From Candidatus Nitronauta litoralis (GTDB taxonomy: Bacteria > Nitrospinota > Nitrospinia > Nitrospinales > Nitrospinaceae), in contig CP048685.1 in assembly GCA_015698285.1 (NCBI GenBank), positions 1,054,001 to 1,118,000 of the forward strand: DNA of 64,000 nucleotides, written 5' to 3'. The notes under the pieces are model-generated. The model worked only from the letters and a program-made list of their open reading frames with translations. It made no database searches and was not told the DNA's origin. A program made the translations under genes and the position numbers. This document shows positions 43,301-51,696 of this stretch, piece after piece (the stretch's first letter is position 1; each line of letters starts with the position of its first letter).

Positions 43301-45394
43301 ATGAAGGTCCAACAATCCGATTTCTACCAGGTGCTGGGCGTCCCCAAAAACGCCTCGCAGCAACAGGTCGAATGGGCGTTTAAAAAGAAACGCGCCATGC
43401 TCGACAAACCTGCCCTCAACAAAAAATCCACGCCCAGTCTCACTTCGCTCCAGGAACAGATCGAGCAGGTGAAGGAAGCGTTCGACACCTTGTCTGACCC
43501 CAAAAAACGCATGGCGTATAACGCGTGGCTGGAAACCGAACAGGCGGGCACGGAGGAACAACCGGTCGAAGCTCCTCTGGTCGAGTTGCCGAAAAACCCG
43601 CGCAAACAAAAAAGCAAAAAACCGGCCAGCGTGTACCTCGATTTCTACGGCTTCACGGAAAAGCCGTTCGACCTCACGCCTGACCCCAAATACCTTTACC
43701 TGAGCGCGAAGCATAAAGAGGTGCTGGCGCATCTTGTGTTCGGCCTGCAGGAAAACAACGGTTTCCTTAAAATCATCGGCGAAGTCGGAACCGGTAAAAC
43801 GACCATCATCCGCAGTTTCCTGCGTGAATTGCGCGAAGGCTTCAATTTCGCCTACGTGTTCCACCCATGCGTCACGTCACTCGAACTACTTCAGTCCATC
43901 AACGAAGAATTGGGACTGCCCTCGGATTCGGAAAGTAAACGGACGCTCATCCGCCATCTCAGAAAATTTCTGGTGGAGGAGCGCGCACTCGGACATCGTG
44001 TCGTCGTCATCATCGACGAAGCCCAGAACCTGGACCCGGGCGTACTCGAAGAGTTGCGTCTGCTCTCCAACCTGGAAACCGAAACGGAAAAGCTGATCCA
44101 GATCGTGCTGATCGGTCAGCCGGAACTCGAAGCCCTGCTGGCACGAACGGAATTACGTCAGCTCAAGCAGCGCATCACCATTCAGTGGGAACTGTTGCCA
44201 CTCAACCTGGAAGAAACGCGCGGTTATATTCAACATCGTTTGAACGTTGCCGGTGGAAAGGGAAAAATCCGATTTGAAAAGGCCGCGGTCGACATGCTGT
44301 ACCGTTACACCCAGGGCATCCCGCGCATGATCAACGTAATGGCAGATCGGGCTCTGTTACTGGCCTACACACAAAATTCAAAACGCATCACCACCAAAAT
44401 CATCCGATCCGCCGCGCACGATATCGGCGGACTGCAAAAAGAATCCCATCTGAAAACGGCGGCGTGGAAGGTTTTTCTACCCGGGTTGCTGCTGGCGGGT
44501 ATGTTGTATGTCGGTATGGACCAGTGGGTAGACTTTGGATCGCCCGAGAAAAACAATGGCATCGTCGATTTCAAACGCCTCATCCAGGAAGATCCGATGG
44601 ACCTGACGGATCCCGGTGAACTGGTTCCGGCTGCTCCTGCAACTTCGGCAGAAGCACCACCGGCTGAAACAAGGATGTTCACCAATTCCAAAAATGAAGC
44701 TTCGGCTCCGGTCGAGACCACAGCTTATAAACCGATTTCGCGCAACGGTGTTTTGCAGATTGGCGAAACCGGTCAACTGGTCACCTACCTTTCAAGTTTG
44801 AACCTGGCTGAAAGCAAGGCCGAAGCGGCGCGCTGGGTTCTGGATCGATGGGGTGTATTGCCGGAAAATATGCGCCGGTTACGTGCAGAAAGCTTTGAGA
44901 GCATTCAACTCGATTACGGCCTGTCACATTATGAGCTCAACGCGAGCTTTAAAAAGCTGCGTACCTTCAATCAACCGGTATTGCTGGAGCTGACGCTACC
45001 CAATTCCAAAGGCACCAAGTACGTGGCACTGTTGTCGCTGAAAGGCAAGCAGGCGGTTCTGGGTTCGTCGGATAAAATTTCGATTCCGTTTTCCCTGGTG
45101 GAGCCTCTATGGAATCACCGCGCCCATCTTGTGTGGAGAGACTTTGAAGAACTTCCGGAAATGGGCAAAGGATTCAAGGGACGCGAGGCAGTCTGGCTCC
45201 AGAAAAACCTGCGCCTGCTCGGTTTTTTCAAGGGACGGGAAGCGCCGATTTATGGTCCTAAAACCGTTCGTGCTGTGCAGAGTTTCCAGAGACGATATGG
45301 CATCGCAGATCACGGCAGGTTTGACACTGAAACCCGGATCCTGCTTTACAACCTGCTCACCATTTACGAGACGCCGCATCTTGAGGGCGCATGA
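43301..45394 (+). CDS. J-domain / ExeA-type AAA ATPase / peptidoglycan-binding fusion
   Basis: A 697-residue inner-membrane protein. Residues 6-78 are a J-like domain (DFYQVLGVPKNASQQQVEWAF, FDTLSDPKKRMAYN) in which the HPD tripeptide needed to stimulate DnaK is missing. Residues 112-380 form an ExeA/GspA ATPase (YGFTEKPFDLTPDPKYLYLS, Walker A GEVGTGKTT at 160-168, Walker B VVVIIDEAQ at 234-242). A single membrane helix lies at about 389-407. The periplasmic part has a GspA C39-like domain (about 495-600) and ends in a PG_binding_1 domain (LQKNLRLLGFF, YGPKTVRAVQSFQRRYGI). ExeA with ExeB inserts the type II secretin through peptidoglycan. It is coupled to a GspB-like gene by an ATGA overlap. 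Confidence 0.9.
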   Translation: MKVQQSDFYQVLGVPKNASQQQVEWAFKKKRAMLDKPALNKKSTPSLTSLQEQIEQVKEAFDTLSDPKKRMAYNAWLETEQAGTEEQPVEAPLVELPKNPRKQKSKKPASVYLDFYGFTEKPFDLTPDPKYLYLSAKHKEVLAHLVFGLQENNGFLKIIGEVGTGKTTIIRSFLRELREGFNFAYVFHPCVTSLELLQSINEELGLPSDSESKRTLIRHLRKFLVEERALGHRVVVIIDEAQNLDPGVLEELRLLSNLETETEKLIQIVLIGQPELEALLARTELRQLKQRITIQWELLPLNLEETRGYIQHRLNVAGGKGKIRFEKAAVDMLYRYTQGIPRMINVMADRALLLAYTQNSKRITTKIIRSAAHDIGGLQKESHLKTAAWKVFLPGLLLAGMLYVGMDQWVDFGSPEKNNGIVDFKRLIQEDPMDLTDPGELVPAAPATSAEAPPAETRMFTNSKNEASAPVETTAYKPISRNGVLQIGETGQLVTYLSSLNLAESKAEAARWVLDRWGVLPENMRRLRAESFESIQLDYGLSHYELNASFKKLRTFNQPVLLELTLPNSKGTKYVALLSLKGKQAVLGSSDKISIPFSLVEPLWNHRAHLVWRDFEELPEMGKGFKGREAVWLQKNLRLLGFFKGREAPIYGPKTVRAVQSFQRRYGIADHGRFDTETRILLYNLLTIYETPHLEGA

Positions 45395-46221
45395 GCACGA
45401 TCTTAAAATCTCTTCGTAAACTTGAAGAGGAAAAAAAGTCGCACGACAAAAAGCTCAACCTCAAGGAGATGATGATTCGTGAGGATGCGCGGCCCCCGGT
45501 GCGCAATGAAGTGGCAGGTGACTCGCGAAACTGGTGGACCGGGCTTGGTTTATTGCTCGCGGGATTTGCCGTTGCGGGCTTTATGGCCTTCCTGCTCTGG
45601 CCAAAAGAAAAATCACGGGACAATCCTCAAGTTTCCAAACCCAATCCGGCGCAGGCTTTAACTACGCCGGATGAACCATCCTCACCGCTCGGTGGTGTTC
45701 CGCTTTCCAGTATCCCGGATTTCACCCAACGTCCGCCAAGGGAAGATGAAGGGGTGATTGAGGAATTTTTTATTGAAGAAGAACCCCCACCTGCCATAGA
45801 CGAGCCTTTTGATATTGAATCCAATGAACCGGTCATGGAGAATGTTATTCCGCCCGTCACAGAAACCATAGAAAAACCCGAGCCCGTAGTTAATGCTGAG
45901 CCCGAAGCCAACGATGAAATCGTGACGGCACTCGAAAAGGTTCCGACTCAAACCCGGACCACCATGGAACCCACCCCCAGCATTCCTGAAATCATTCCTC
46001 TGGAATCGGGTGAATCTATTGAAGGATTGAAACTGAAAGGGATTATTTTTTACGGTGAGGATAACCCTGAAAACTATCTACTGTTCAGTTATCCGGGGAT
46101 GAGTATTCACCGACTGCAGGTGGGGCAATCCATTGCGGAAGCCAAGCTCGTCGAAATTCATCCAGGTCTCGCGGTGTTTGAATACGAAGGACGGCAGATC
46201 AAACTCAAAGTCGGGTCCTAA
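45391..46221 (+). CDS. GspB/ExeB-like secretin assembly partner
   Basis: A 276-residue bitopic protein. A cytoplasmic N-terminus starts MSTILKSLRKLEEEKK, as in GspB proteins, followed by one membrane helix (about residues 49-70, GLGLLLAGFAVAGFMAFLLW). A long Pro/Glu-rich spacer leads to a C-terminal beta domain (EGLKLKGIIFYGEDNPENYLLF, MSIHRLQVGQSIAEAKLVEIHPGLAVFEYEGRQIKLKV), the T2SSB homology region related to GspC/PilP. It starts within the stop codon of the ExeA-like gene (ATGA), so the two are made together. No other general secretion genes are in the window. Confidence 0.9.
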   Translation: MSTILKSLRKLEEEKKSHDKKLNLKEMMIREDARPPVRNEVAGDSRNWWTGLGLLLAGFAVAGFMAFLLWPKEKSRDNPQVSKPNPAQALTTPDEPSSPLGGVPLSSIPDFTQRPPREDEGVIEEFFIEEEPPPAIDEPFDIESNEPVMENVIPPVTETIEKPEPVVNAEPEANDEIVTALEKVPTQTRTTMEPTPSIPEIIPLESGESIEGLKLKGIIFYGEDNPENYLLFSYPGMSIHRLQVGQSIAEAKLVEIHPGLAVFEYEGRQIKLKVGS

Positions 46222-46375
46222 CTCCTTGCCGGAGGGGCAACATAACCCTTTCCGCGGATGGCAAACGTATAACATCTTTTCCCTCTAACTGATCATACTT
46301 TACAATCCTCATTATTCTATTCTGCTTCACCGCAAGGTGATCCTCGCCGGGGAGGCAACGCCCTATAGTCATTAT

Positions 46376-46861
46376 CTATTCAGCTCGCCAGGATTTTCCG
46401 TCGATCAACAAGTCTTTTATCTGGGCCGTACCTGAGGGTTGCACAGATACCACGATACTGGCTTTTCCTCCCCTGACCAACTTATCGAGTTCACTGGCCT
46501 GTTCTTCCGGAATGTAATAGCGTTCGATTCCTGCTTCGAAACGGCTCGAGTTCATGCATACCCCCCGGATCATCTGCTCACAATTATTTACAGGCGAAAG
46601 GGAGAATTGTTTGGGGCTCAAACAGACATACGCTTCCATCGCCACCTTTCCCATCATACCTTTACAAATATCATCGACTCCATATTCCACACGGTATGTA
46701 AGGTAGTGACCTGACAACAGATCGCGCGGGTCATAGCCTGTGATCGGCAGGATCACTTCCCGCCCAGTGTTCAGCAGATAACTTTTGTTTCCCGTCAACA
46801 ACATCAGGGCGATGATGGGAAATACCAGAACTGCGATCAATTTGCGATTCGATTCGATCAT
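46376..46861 (-). CDS. GDYXXLXY-family protein
   Basis: A 161-residue protein with one N-terminal membrane anchor (KLIAVLVFPIIALMLLTG) and a periplasmic domain containing PRDLLSGHYLTYRVEY, the signature of the GDYXXLXY family with His in place of the Asp. It usually sits next to a DUF2157/DUF4401 membrane protein, and here its ATG overlaps the stop of a DUF2157 gene (ATGA). Four cysteines in the middle (CKG, CLS, CEQ, CMN) may form disulfides. The function of the pair is unknown. Confidence 0.85.
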   Translation of the reverse strand: MIESNRKLIAVLVFPIIALMLLTGNKSYLLNTGREVILPITGYDPRDLLSGHYLTYRVEYGVDDICKGMMGKVAMEAYVCLSPKQFSLSPVNNCEQMIRGVCMNSSRFEAGIERYYIPEEQASELDKLVRGGKASIVVSVQPSGTAQIKDLLIDGKSWRAE

Positions 46862-48000
46862 GTCAACAATCCCTCCGCCCAGTTGGCGATGGCCTGGCGT
46901 TTTTTATTCCACCAGGTGACCATGCAAATGATCAACACACCTGAAACGATCAAACCGATCCCCGTAGTTGCCAGTCCTCCGAGTGCCTGAAAATAAAGGA
47001 CGAGAAAGCGCAGACCAATGAACACCACCAGCACCTGAAATATTTTTCTGTGCCTTCGGCTGGCCATGAGAATTGCAATCAGTGAGAGTATCAATAGAGT
47101 AAATATTGCCGAAATATAATCTGACTTAATGTATAAAAAACTTAAATGAAATTGAATTACGAATCCGAAAAGTGCAAACAATGAAACCCAAATTTGGAGA
47201 CGGTTGAATTGTTCATCCCTGACAAAAGCGATTCCAACCAGGATCGCCAATATATAACCAGGAGCAAAAGCCACCAGACTTATTCCCGGATTGTCATTAT
47301 TGTAAAAGTCTGATGAATTAATAACCTCAATCGTGACCAGTGTGAAAATCAACGCGAGAAAACTCCAGACTCTGAGAGCATGGGTTTGACCGCTCTCACC
47401 GAAAACCTTTTTTAATAGAGCCGTCATCAATGTGGCCAAAAGCGGGATAGTCATTATCAGTGCTTGCTCCTGGCCTTTATAAAAACTCTTTAACCAATCG
47501 ATTTCGAAAGCTCCATTGATGACCCCAGCAAAAAATCCGGTGGCCCAGATAAAAGGCACAAATGATTTTTTTGAGGCCACGGCCACGCCAGCCGTGATCA
47601 CCGACCATAGCAGCAGGGCCTGCCAGGCTTTGCCCCCGGTGTTGTATATCTGCGAGATCAATCCAATGGATGCGAGGCAGGAAATCTGGAAAGCCACCAG
47701 GTACATTTCAAAATAAAGCGGCTTGTCTTCAACATGCGTTTTGAAAACACCATAAGCCAGGGCAGACAGCAGAATCAGGTCTGCCGCCAGCTTCACAGAG
47801 TCCGGGATGTCATCCCAGTTTGCAGCGATGAGGGAGATGATGCCGATACCGACCGTCACCGCACCCAGTATCAGAAAAGTGGAGAGGATCCAGGAACTCG
47901 CGGGTTGGCGGTCTTCGTAAGAGAGAATAGAGTCCGCGACGTCACTGTTTATCAGGTCGGCGCGGACCCATTCCTCGATCTTTTTATCAATGCGAGCCAT
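46858..48000 (-). CDS. DUF2157 polytopic membrane protein
   Basis: A 380-residue protein from the ATG at 48000 (MARIDKKIEEW). An ATG at 48033 would add 11 residues of atypical sequence and neither start has a clear ribosome-binding site. The N-terminal soluble DUF2157 segment (ADLINSDVADSILSYE) is followed by about ten membrane helices (ILSTFLILGAVTVGIGIISLIAANW is the first, with the family's AANWDxIP motif). It is translationally coupled to the GDYXXLXY gene. The combination is conserved across bacteria, but its role is not known. Confidence 0.85.
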   Translation of the reverse strand: MARIDKKIEEWVRADLINSDVADSILSYEDRQPASSWILSTFLILGAVTVGIGIISLIAANWDDIPDSVKLAADLILLSALAYGVFKTHVEDKPLYFEMYLVAFQISCLASIGLISQIYNTGGKAWQALLLWSVITAGVAVASKKSFVPFIWATGFFAGVINGAFEIDWLKSFYKGQEQALIMTIPLLATLMTALLKKVFGESGQTHALRVWSFLALIFTLVTIEVINSSDFYNNDNPGISLVAFAPGYILAILVGIAFVRDEQFNRLQIWVSLFALFGFVIQFHLSFLYIKSDYISAIFTLLILSLIAILMASRRHRKIFQVLVVFIGLRFLVLYFQALGGLATTGIGLIVSGVLIICMVTWWNKKRQAIANWAEGLLT

Positions 48001-48154
48001 AACGATAACTTTAAAATCAATCCCGCATCGCAAAAATATTTTTGAGCAAAATTAAAAGCGGGATTTATTACCGGGTTTACCCTGAACTTATCGAGGGGGT
48101 TTAAAAGGACATCAATACGAAATTGTCCTCTTGATCTTTAATTCTCCCCCAGCA

Positions 48155-48619
48155 TTATGGCTTGATATACAAATATCCTTGTTCTTGCAGGTCAGCGATG
48201 CGTTTGACTGCGACTGGATGTTCAGTGGGTGCAAAGCCCGGTGCCAATGTCTCAATCGGTGCATCCATCAGTTTCATGGAGACCTGGCACATTTCCGGTT
48301 TCGCGCCCTTGTTGACGATAGTTCTGAAACGTTTCAATAATTCGGCATCGATGGTCTCTTTTTTAAATAGAGGAAGTGCCGGCCCGTGAACAACCAGTTT
48401 GATATCAATCTTGTCCGGACCACCTTCGGCTTCGATGTGTTTTTTGATCAGCGCCATGGCGTATTTAGCGGTGCCAAGATCATTTCCATCTACATGATAG
48501 AGCACTTTTAGTTTCCCATCTTCCGTCCGGTGATTGTTGCCTGTAGCGTTTGCCACTGTGGAAATCGTCAGAAGAGCTACCATCAAGAGTATTTTGAACA
48601 ACAGGTGTTGAGACCGCAT
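48155..48619 (-). CDS. Secreted DsrE/DsrF-like protein
   Basis: A 154-residue protein with a signal peptide (KILLMVALLTISTVANA) and a DsrE-like fold: KLKVLYHVDGNDLGTAKYAMALIKKHI, IDIKLVVHGPALPLF, then KGAKPEMCQVSMKLMDAP with a single Cys where DsrE-type sulfur carriers have theirs, and a last segment PVAVKRIADLQEQGYLYIKP. Periplasmic DsrE-like proteins are common next to sulfur-oxidation or respiratory genes, but none is seen here. GGAG precedes the start at good spacing. Confidence 0.85.
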   Translation of the reverse strand: MRSQHLLFKILLMVALLTISTVANATGNNHRTEDGKLKVLYHVDGNDLGTAKYAMALIKKHIEAEGGPDKIDIKLVVHGPALPLFKKETIDAELLKRFRTIVNKGAKPEMCQVSMKLMDAPIETLAPGFAPTEHPVAVKRIADLQEQGYLYIKP

Positions 48620-48703
48620 GATGTATTCTCCAAAAATTATGGAATGTTTGTGAATCTATAATTCAGCATACCACGCCTGATTTTGAGGCAATGGAAAAAG
48701 GAT

Positions 48704-49078
48704 CTATAAACCGCGCAAGGCAGGTAGGTCGTTGAATTTGATTTCGACTCCGGGGAGCCCTTGTTCAACAAGAATATCAATCACTTGGCGAATAGCGGCG
48801 ACATGGCGTTTGGTCGAGGCCATTCCATCATGCTCGGGGTCTTCATTCTCAATAGTCAGGGAACCTGGGGAAAGGTAGTTTATGTAAAATGCTCCAAGGG
48901 GTCTAAAAACATCACTCGCCCCATCTTCGGGACAGGAGTTGACGATCACCATGTGAGTGTCCTGGCCCGGCGTGGAATAGACCTCAAACAAACCGCCATG
49001 TTTAATCGTGTTTCGGCGGCAATAATCCAGAATCCTCACCGCATTCTCGTGGTTCACCTGCCGGTGCAAGCTATGCAT
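48704..49078 (-). CDS. Small uncharacterised cytoplasmic protein
   Basis: A 124-residue protein with a good ribosome-binding site (AGGAAG 5 nt before the ATG). The sequence is compact: NHENAVRILDYCRRNTIKHGG, VIVNSCPEDGASDVFRPLG, a GAFYINYLSPG segment and a C-terminal helix-strand (ATKRHVAAIRQVIDIL-like, then GVEIKFNDLPAL). No family was recognised, and no signal peptide or membrane segment is present. It lies between the DsrE-like gene and the hybrid kinase, 65 nt downstream of the kinase stop, so it may be the last gene of that operon. Confidence 0.65.
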   Translation of the reverse strand: MHSLHRQVNHENAVRILDYCRRNTIKHGGLFEVYSTPGQDTHMVIVNSCPEDGASDVFRPLGAFYINYLSPGSLTIENEDPEHDGMASTKRHVAAIRQVIDILVEQGLPGVEIKFNDLPALRGL

Positions 49079-49143
49079 TCTACTTCCTGTTTCGGGACAA
49101 AATTTTAGTAATTCACTTCAGCTTGGGAGCAAGCCGTTGCCTT

Positions 49144-51069
49144 CTAATAAAGGTATTGCCTGACCATACTGGCCAACTCTTCCACATTAATGGGCTTGGT
49201 CAAATAAGATTTTATTCCAAGATCAAGAGTTTTCTTTATATCCCCATCCATAGCCTCAGCGCTCAAGGCAATTACAGGAATATCCTTTAAAGTGTCCAGG
49301 GCCTGCATTCTCTGGAAAACCTCGCGTCCGTCCATCCCCGGAAGGTTCATATCCAATAGAACCAAATCAGGATGGTGCTCTTTAACCATTTCAAAGCCCT
49401 GGTGTCCATTATTGGCCGTGAGCAGGTTAATTTGATCCTCATATTCAAAAATCTGCTGAACCAGAGACAGGTTCAAGGGATTATCCTCCACATACAAAAT
49501 ACAGAACTTATTAGATCGAAACGATTGCTCCTCCATAAACTTTTCAGACCCGGGTTCCGGGTACAAAGCCTCCGGGTTTTGCCCCTGGGGAAGGTGCACC
49601 GAAAAAGTACTGCCCTTACCTTCATCAGTTTCGACTGTAATTTCCCCATTCATAAGGTGAACCAGTTTTTGTGTCAGGGCCAGCCCTATTCCGGTTCCTT
49701 CTACCTCCGTATTTTCAGCATTCAATCGATTGAAAGGTTCAAACAGTTCATCGAGCTTATCCATTGGGACTCCAACTCCCGTATCCTCCACTTTAAAAAC
49801 AACCATCCCGTTGGATGTTCCCGCCACACAGGCTACATTCACTTTTCCATTTTCTTTATTATATTTTATGGCGTTGGAAATGAGGTTGATTAAAACCTGT
49901 CTTAATCGCACCCTGTCGGCAATCACAAAAATGTTTTCAAAACTTTTGGTATTAATAGTTACCTCGACATTTTTTTTGTTTTCCCAGTACTCCATCAATT
50001 CCTTTACCTCCATGATCAAACTTGACAAGGAGGCATCTTCCAGAGACAAGGACAGATAACCCGTTTCCACTTTGGAAAGATCCAGGATGTCATCAATCAA
50101 AGCAAGAAGGTGCTGGCCGGCCGTCACAATACGCGTCAGGTTTTCCAGGCTCTGATCATCAACCTGATCCCGCAAATTCATTTCAAGCAGTTGTCCGAAA
50201 CCAATGACCGCGTTCAAAGGTGTTCGCAATTCATGACTCATTCTTGCTAAAAATTCAGACTTGGCCCGGTTTGCATTTTCGGCAACTTCCCTGGATCGTT
50301 CCAATTCTACTGTCCTTTGCCTGACACGATCCTCAAGCGATTCATAGGCTCGCTCCAGCTTCTGGCTGCCCAATTGAATCTGTCCAAGCATGCTGTTAAA
50401 CCGTTCGACCAGGAAACCCAACTCATCATCATTTTTTTTTCGCCCTCGAATGGATATATCATTCTGATCAACTACTTTATGCATCGTGTCCGCAAGATCC
50501 AGGATGGGGTGGGATACATTTTCATTCAGGCTTGTCGACATCCTGTAGGTGACGAACAAGGCGATCAAAACCACGAGGATCACGATCACGGCATAGTACT
50601 TCATTCGTTCGAATATTTCCTGAAGGTCTGAAACAATCAAAAGGGTTCCCAGTCTGTCTCCTCCCTGCTCCACAGGCTGAAAAAAGTAAATGTGCCAATT
50701 CAAAAACTGTTCTCCGGGCTCATCGGGGCTGGGTGGAAGAAGGTCTATTTCAGACTTATCCTCTGGTTCAAGGCTTGCGAACACCTCTCCTTTTTCATCA
50801 TAAATTCTAGCGCCTTTGATATGCGGCTTAACTTTTAAGGTTTTTAATAATTCGTTTGCGCCTTTTTTATCGCTGAAAGCCAGAGGAGCCGAGCTGTTGA
50901 TGCTCATGATCTGAGCAAGGCTGGAAACCTCATTAGTCAGGGATTTCTTAAAAATAATAACTTCATAAACGGTGAAGAAAAAACAGGTGCTCCCCAATAT
51001 GAGAATACTGGTGAACAAAAGAGCCTTGTTCACTCTTTTCTTTATTGAGGAATTATCTGGGACCTGCAT
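49144..51069 (-). CDS. Hybrid sensor histidine kinase with receiver domain
   Basis: A 641-residue membrane kinase. Transmembrane helices at about 18-38 and 160-176 flank a periplasmic sensor of about 120 residues (CHASE8-like: LAQIMSINSSAPLAFSDKKG). HAMP (about 178-240) leads to HisKA with the phosphorylated His279 in MSHELRTPLNAVIGFG. The HATPase follows (N box ISNAIKYNKENGK, G boxes DTGVGVP and GTGIGLALT), then a REC domain with Asp573 in LVLLDMNLPGMDG. No DNA-binding output is fused, so phosphate probably passes onward. It lies 14 nt after a YfiR-like gene, with AGGAAAG before the start; it is the third gene of the TonB-receptor operon. Confidence 0.93.
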   Translation of the reverse strand: MQVPDNSSIKKRVNKALLFTSILILGSTCFFFTVYEVIIFKKSLTNEVSSLAQIMSINSSAPLAFSDKKGANELLKTLKVKPHIKGARIYDEKGEVFASLEPEDKSEIDLLPPSPDEPGEQFLNWHIYFFQPVEQGGDRLGTLLIVSDLQEIFERMKYYAVIVILVVLIALFVTYRMSTSLNENVSHPILDLADTMHKVVDQNDISIRGRKKNDDELGFLVERFNSMLGQIQLGSQKLERAYESLEDRVRQRTVELERSREVAENANRAKSEFLARMSHELRTPLNAVIGFGQLLEMNLRDQVDDQSLENLTRIVTAGQHLLALIDDILDLSKVETGYLSLSLEDASLSSLIMEVKELMEYWENKKNVEVTINTKSFENIFVIADRVRLRQVLINLISNAIKYNKENGKVNVACVAGTSNGMVVFKVEDTGVGVPMDKLDELFEPFNRLNAENTEVEGTGIGLALTQKLVHLMNGEITVETDEGKGSTFSVHLPQGQNPEALYPEPGSEKFMEEQSFRSNKFCILYVEDNPLNLSLVQQIFEYEDQINLLTANNGHQGFEMVKEHHPDLVLLDMNLPGMDGREVFQRMQALDTLKDIPVIALSAEAMDGDIKKTLDLGIKSYLTKPINVEELASMVRQYLY

Positions 51070-51083
51070 AATACTTTCCTGGA

Positions 51084-51677
51084 TTATTTGTAAATTTTTA
51101 TTGCCTGGTTCAATAGTTTGTAACTGATAGACAATCGGGACCGTTTCGCTTCTTTTAAATTGATTTCAAAATTGATCGAATCATCACGTATCACAAAGTT
51201 AATGATGCCCCCCTGATCACAAAAACCATCCATTTCTCCTATAGTCAGCATTCCCTTTTCACGCGCCTTTTCCAAAATATTTGAAAGGCTCCTTTTTTTG
51301 GAAACATTGACAAACAAAATTCCAGGTTGATTTCCTTCCTCAACACCATCAATTTCCTGCACAGTGAGAGTTCGGCCTGAGATTTCTTTTCCATCAAGGT
51401 CGGACAACGCATCATTAATCGGACCCGCTCCCAAAAGGTAAAGTGTAAATTTCCCATTGGAATCTTCCTTTGGCCAATCAATAAACTTTATAAAATTGAA
51501 GGTGAATGCAGCTTTCAGTTTGTGCTCCAGGGAAACACTTTCCCTGGCAGCAAGGCTTTCTCCGGGAATGGAAAAAAGAGGAAATAAAAACAAACCAAGC
51601 GCGCCCAAGAGGCACCCGGCCCAGACAAGGCTGGAAGACCATTTGACTTTCCGGAAAATTTTTTCTGAATTTTTCAA
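51084..51677 (-). CDS. YfiR/DUF4154-like periplasmic protein
   Basis: A 197-residue secreted protein from a TTG start, with a hydrophobic signal segment (about residues 14-36). The DUF4154 core follows: EHKLKAAFTFNFIKFIDWP, FTLYLLGAGPINDAL, ISGRTLTVQEI, GILFVNVSKKRS and a C-terminal LSISYKLLNQAIKIYK. YfiR is a periplasmic repressor of a membrane diguanylate cyclase in Pseudomonas. Here the partner is most likely the downstream hybrid kinase, whose periplasmic sensor is similar in kind to YfiN-type sensors. It is 20 nt from the TonB receptor stop and 14 nt from the kinase start. Confidence 0.87.
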   Translation of the reverse strand: MKNSEKIFRKVKWSSSLVWAGCLLGALGLFLFPLFSIPGESLAARESVSLEHKLKAAFTFNFIKFIDWPKEDSNGKFTLYLLGAGPINDALSDLDGKEISGRTLTVQEIDGVEEGNQPGILFVNVSKKRSLSNILEKAREKGMLTIGEMDGFCDQGGIINFVIRDDSINFEINLKEAKRSRLSISYKLLNQAIKIYK

Positions 51678-51696
51678 AATAGCTTTCGCAATAAAA

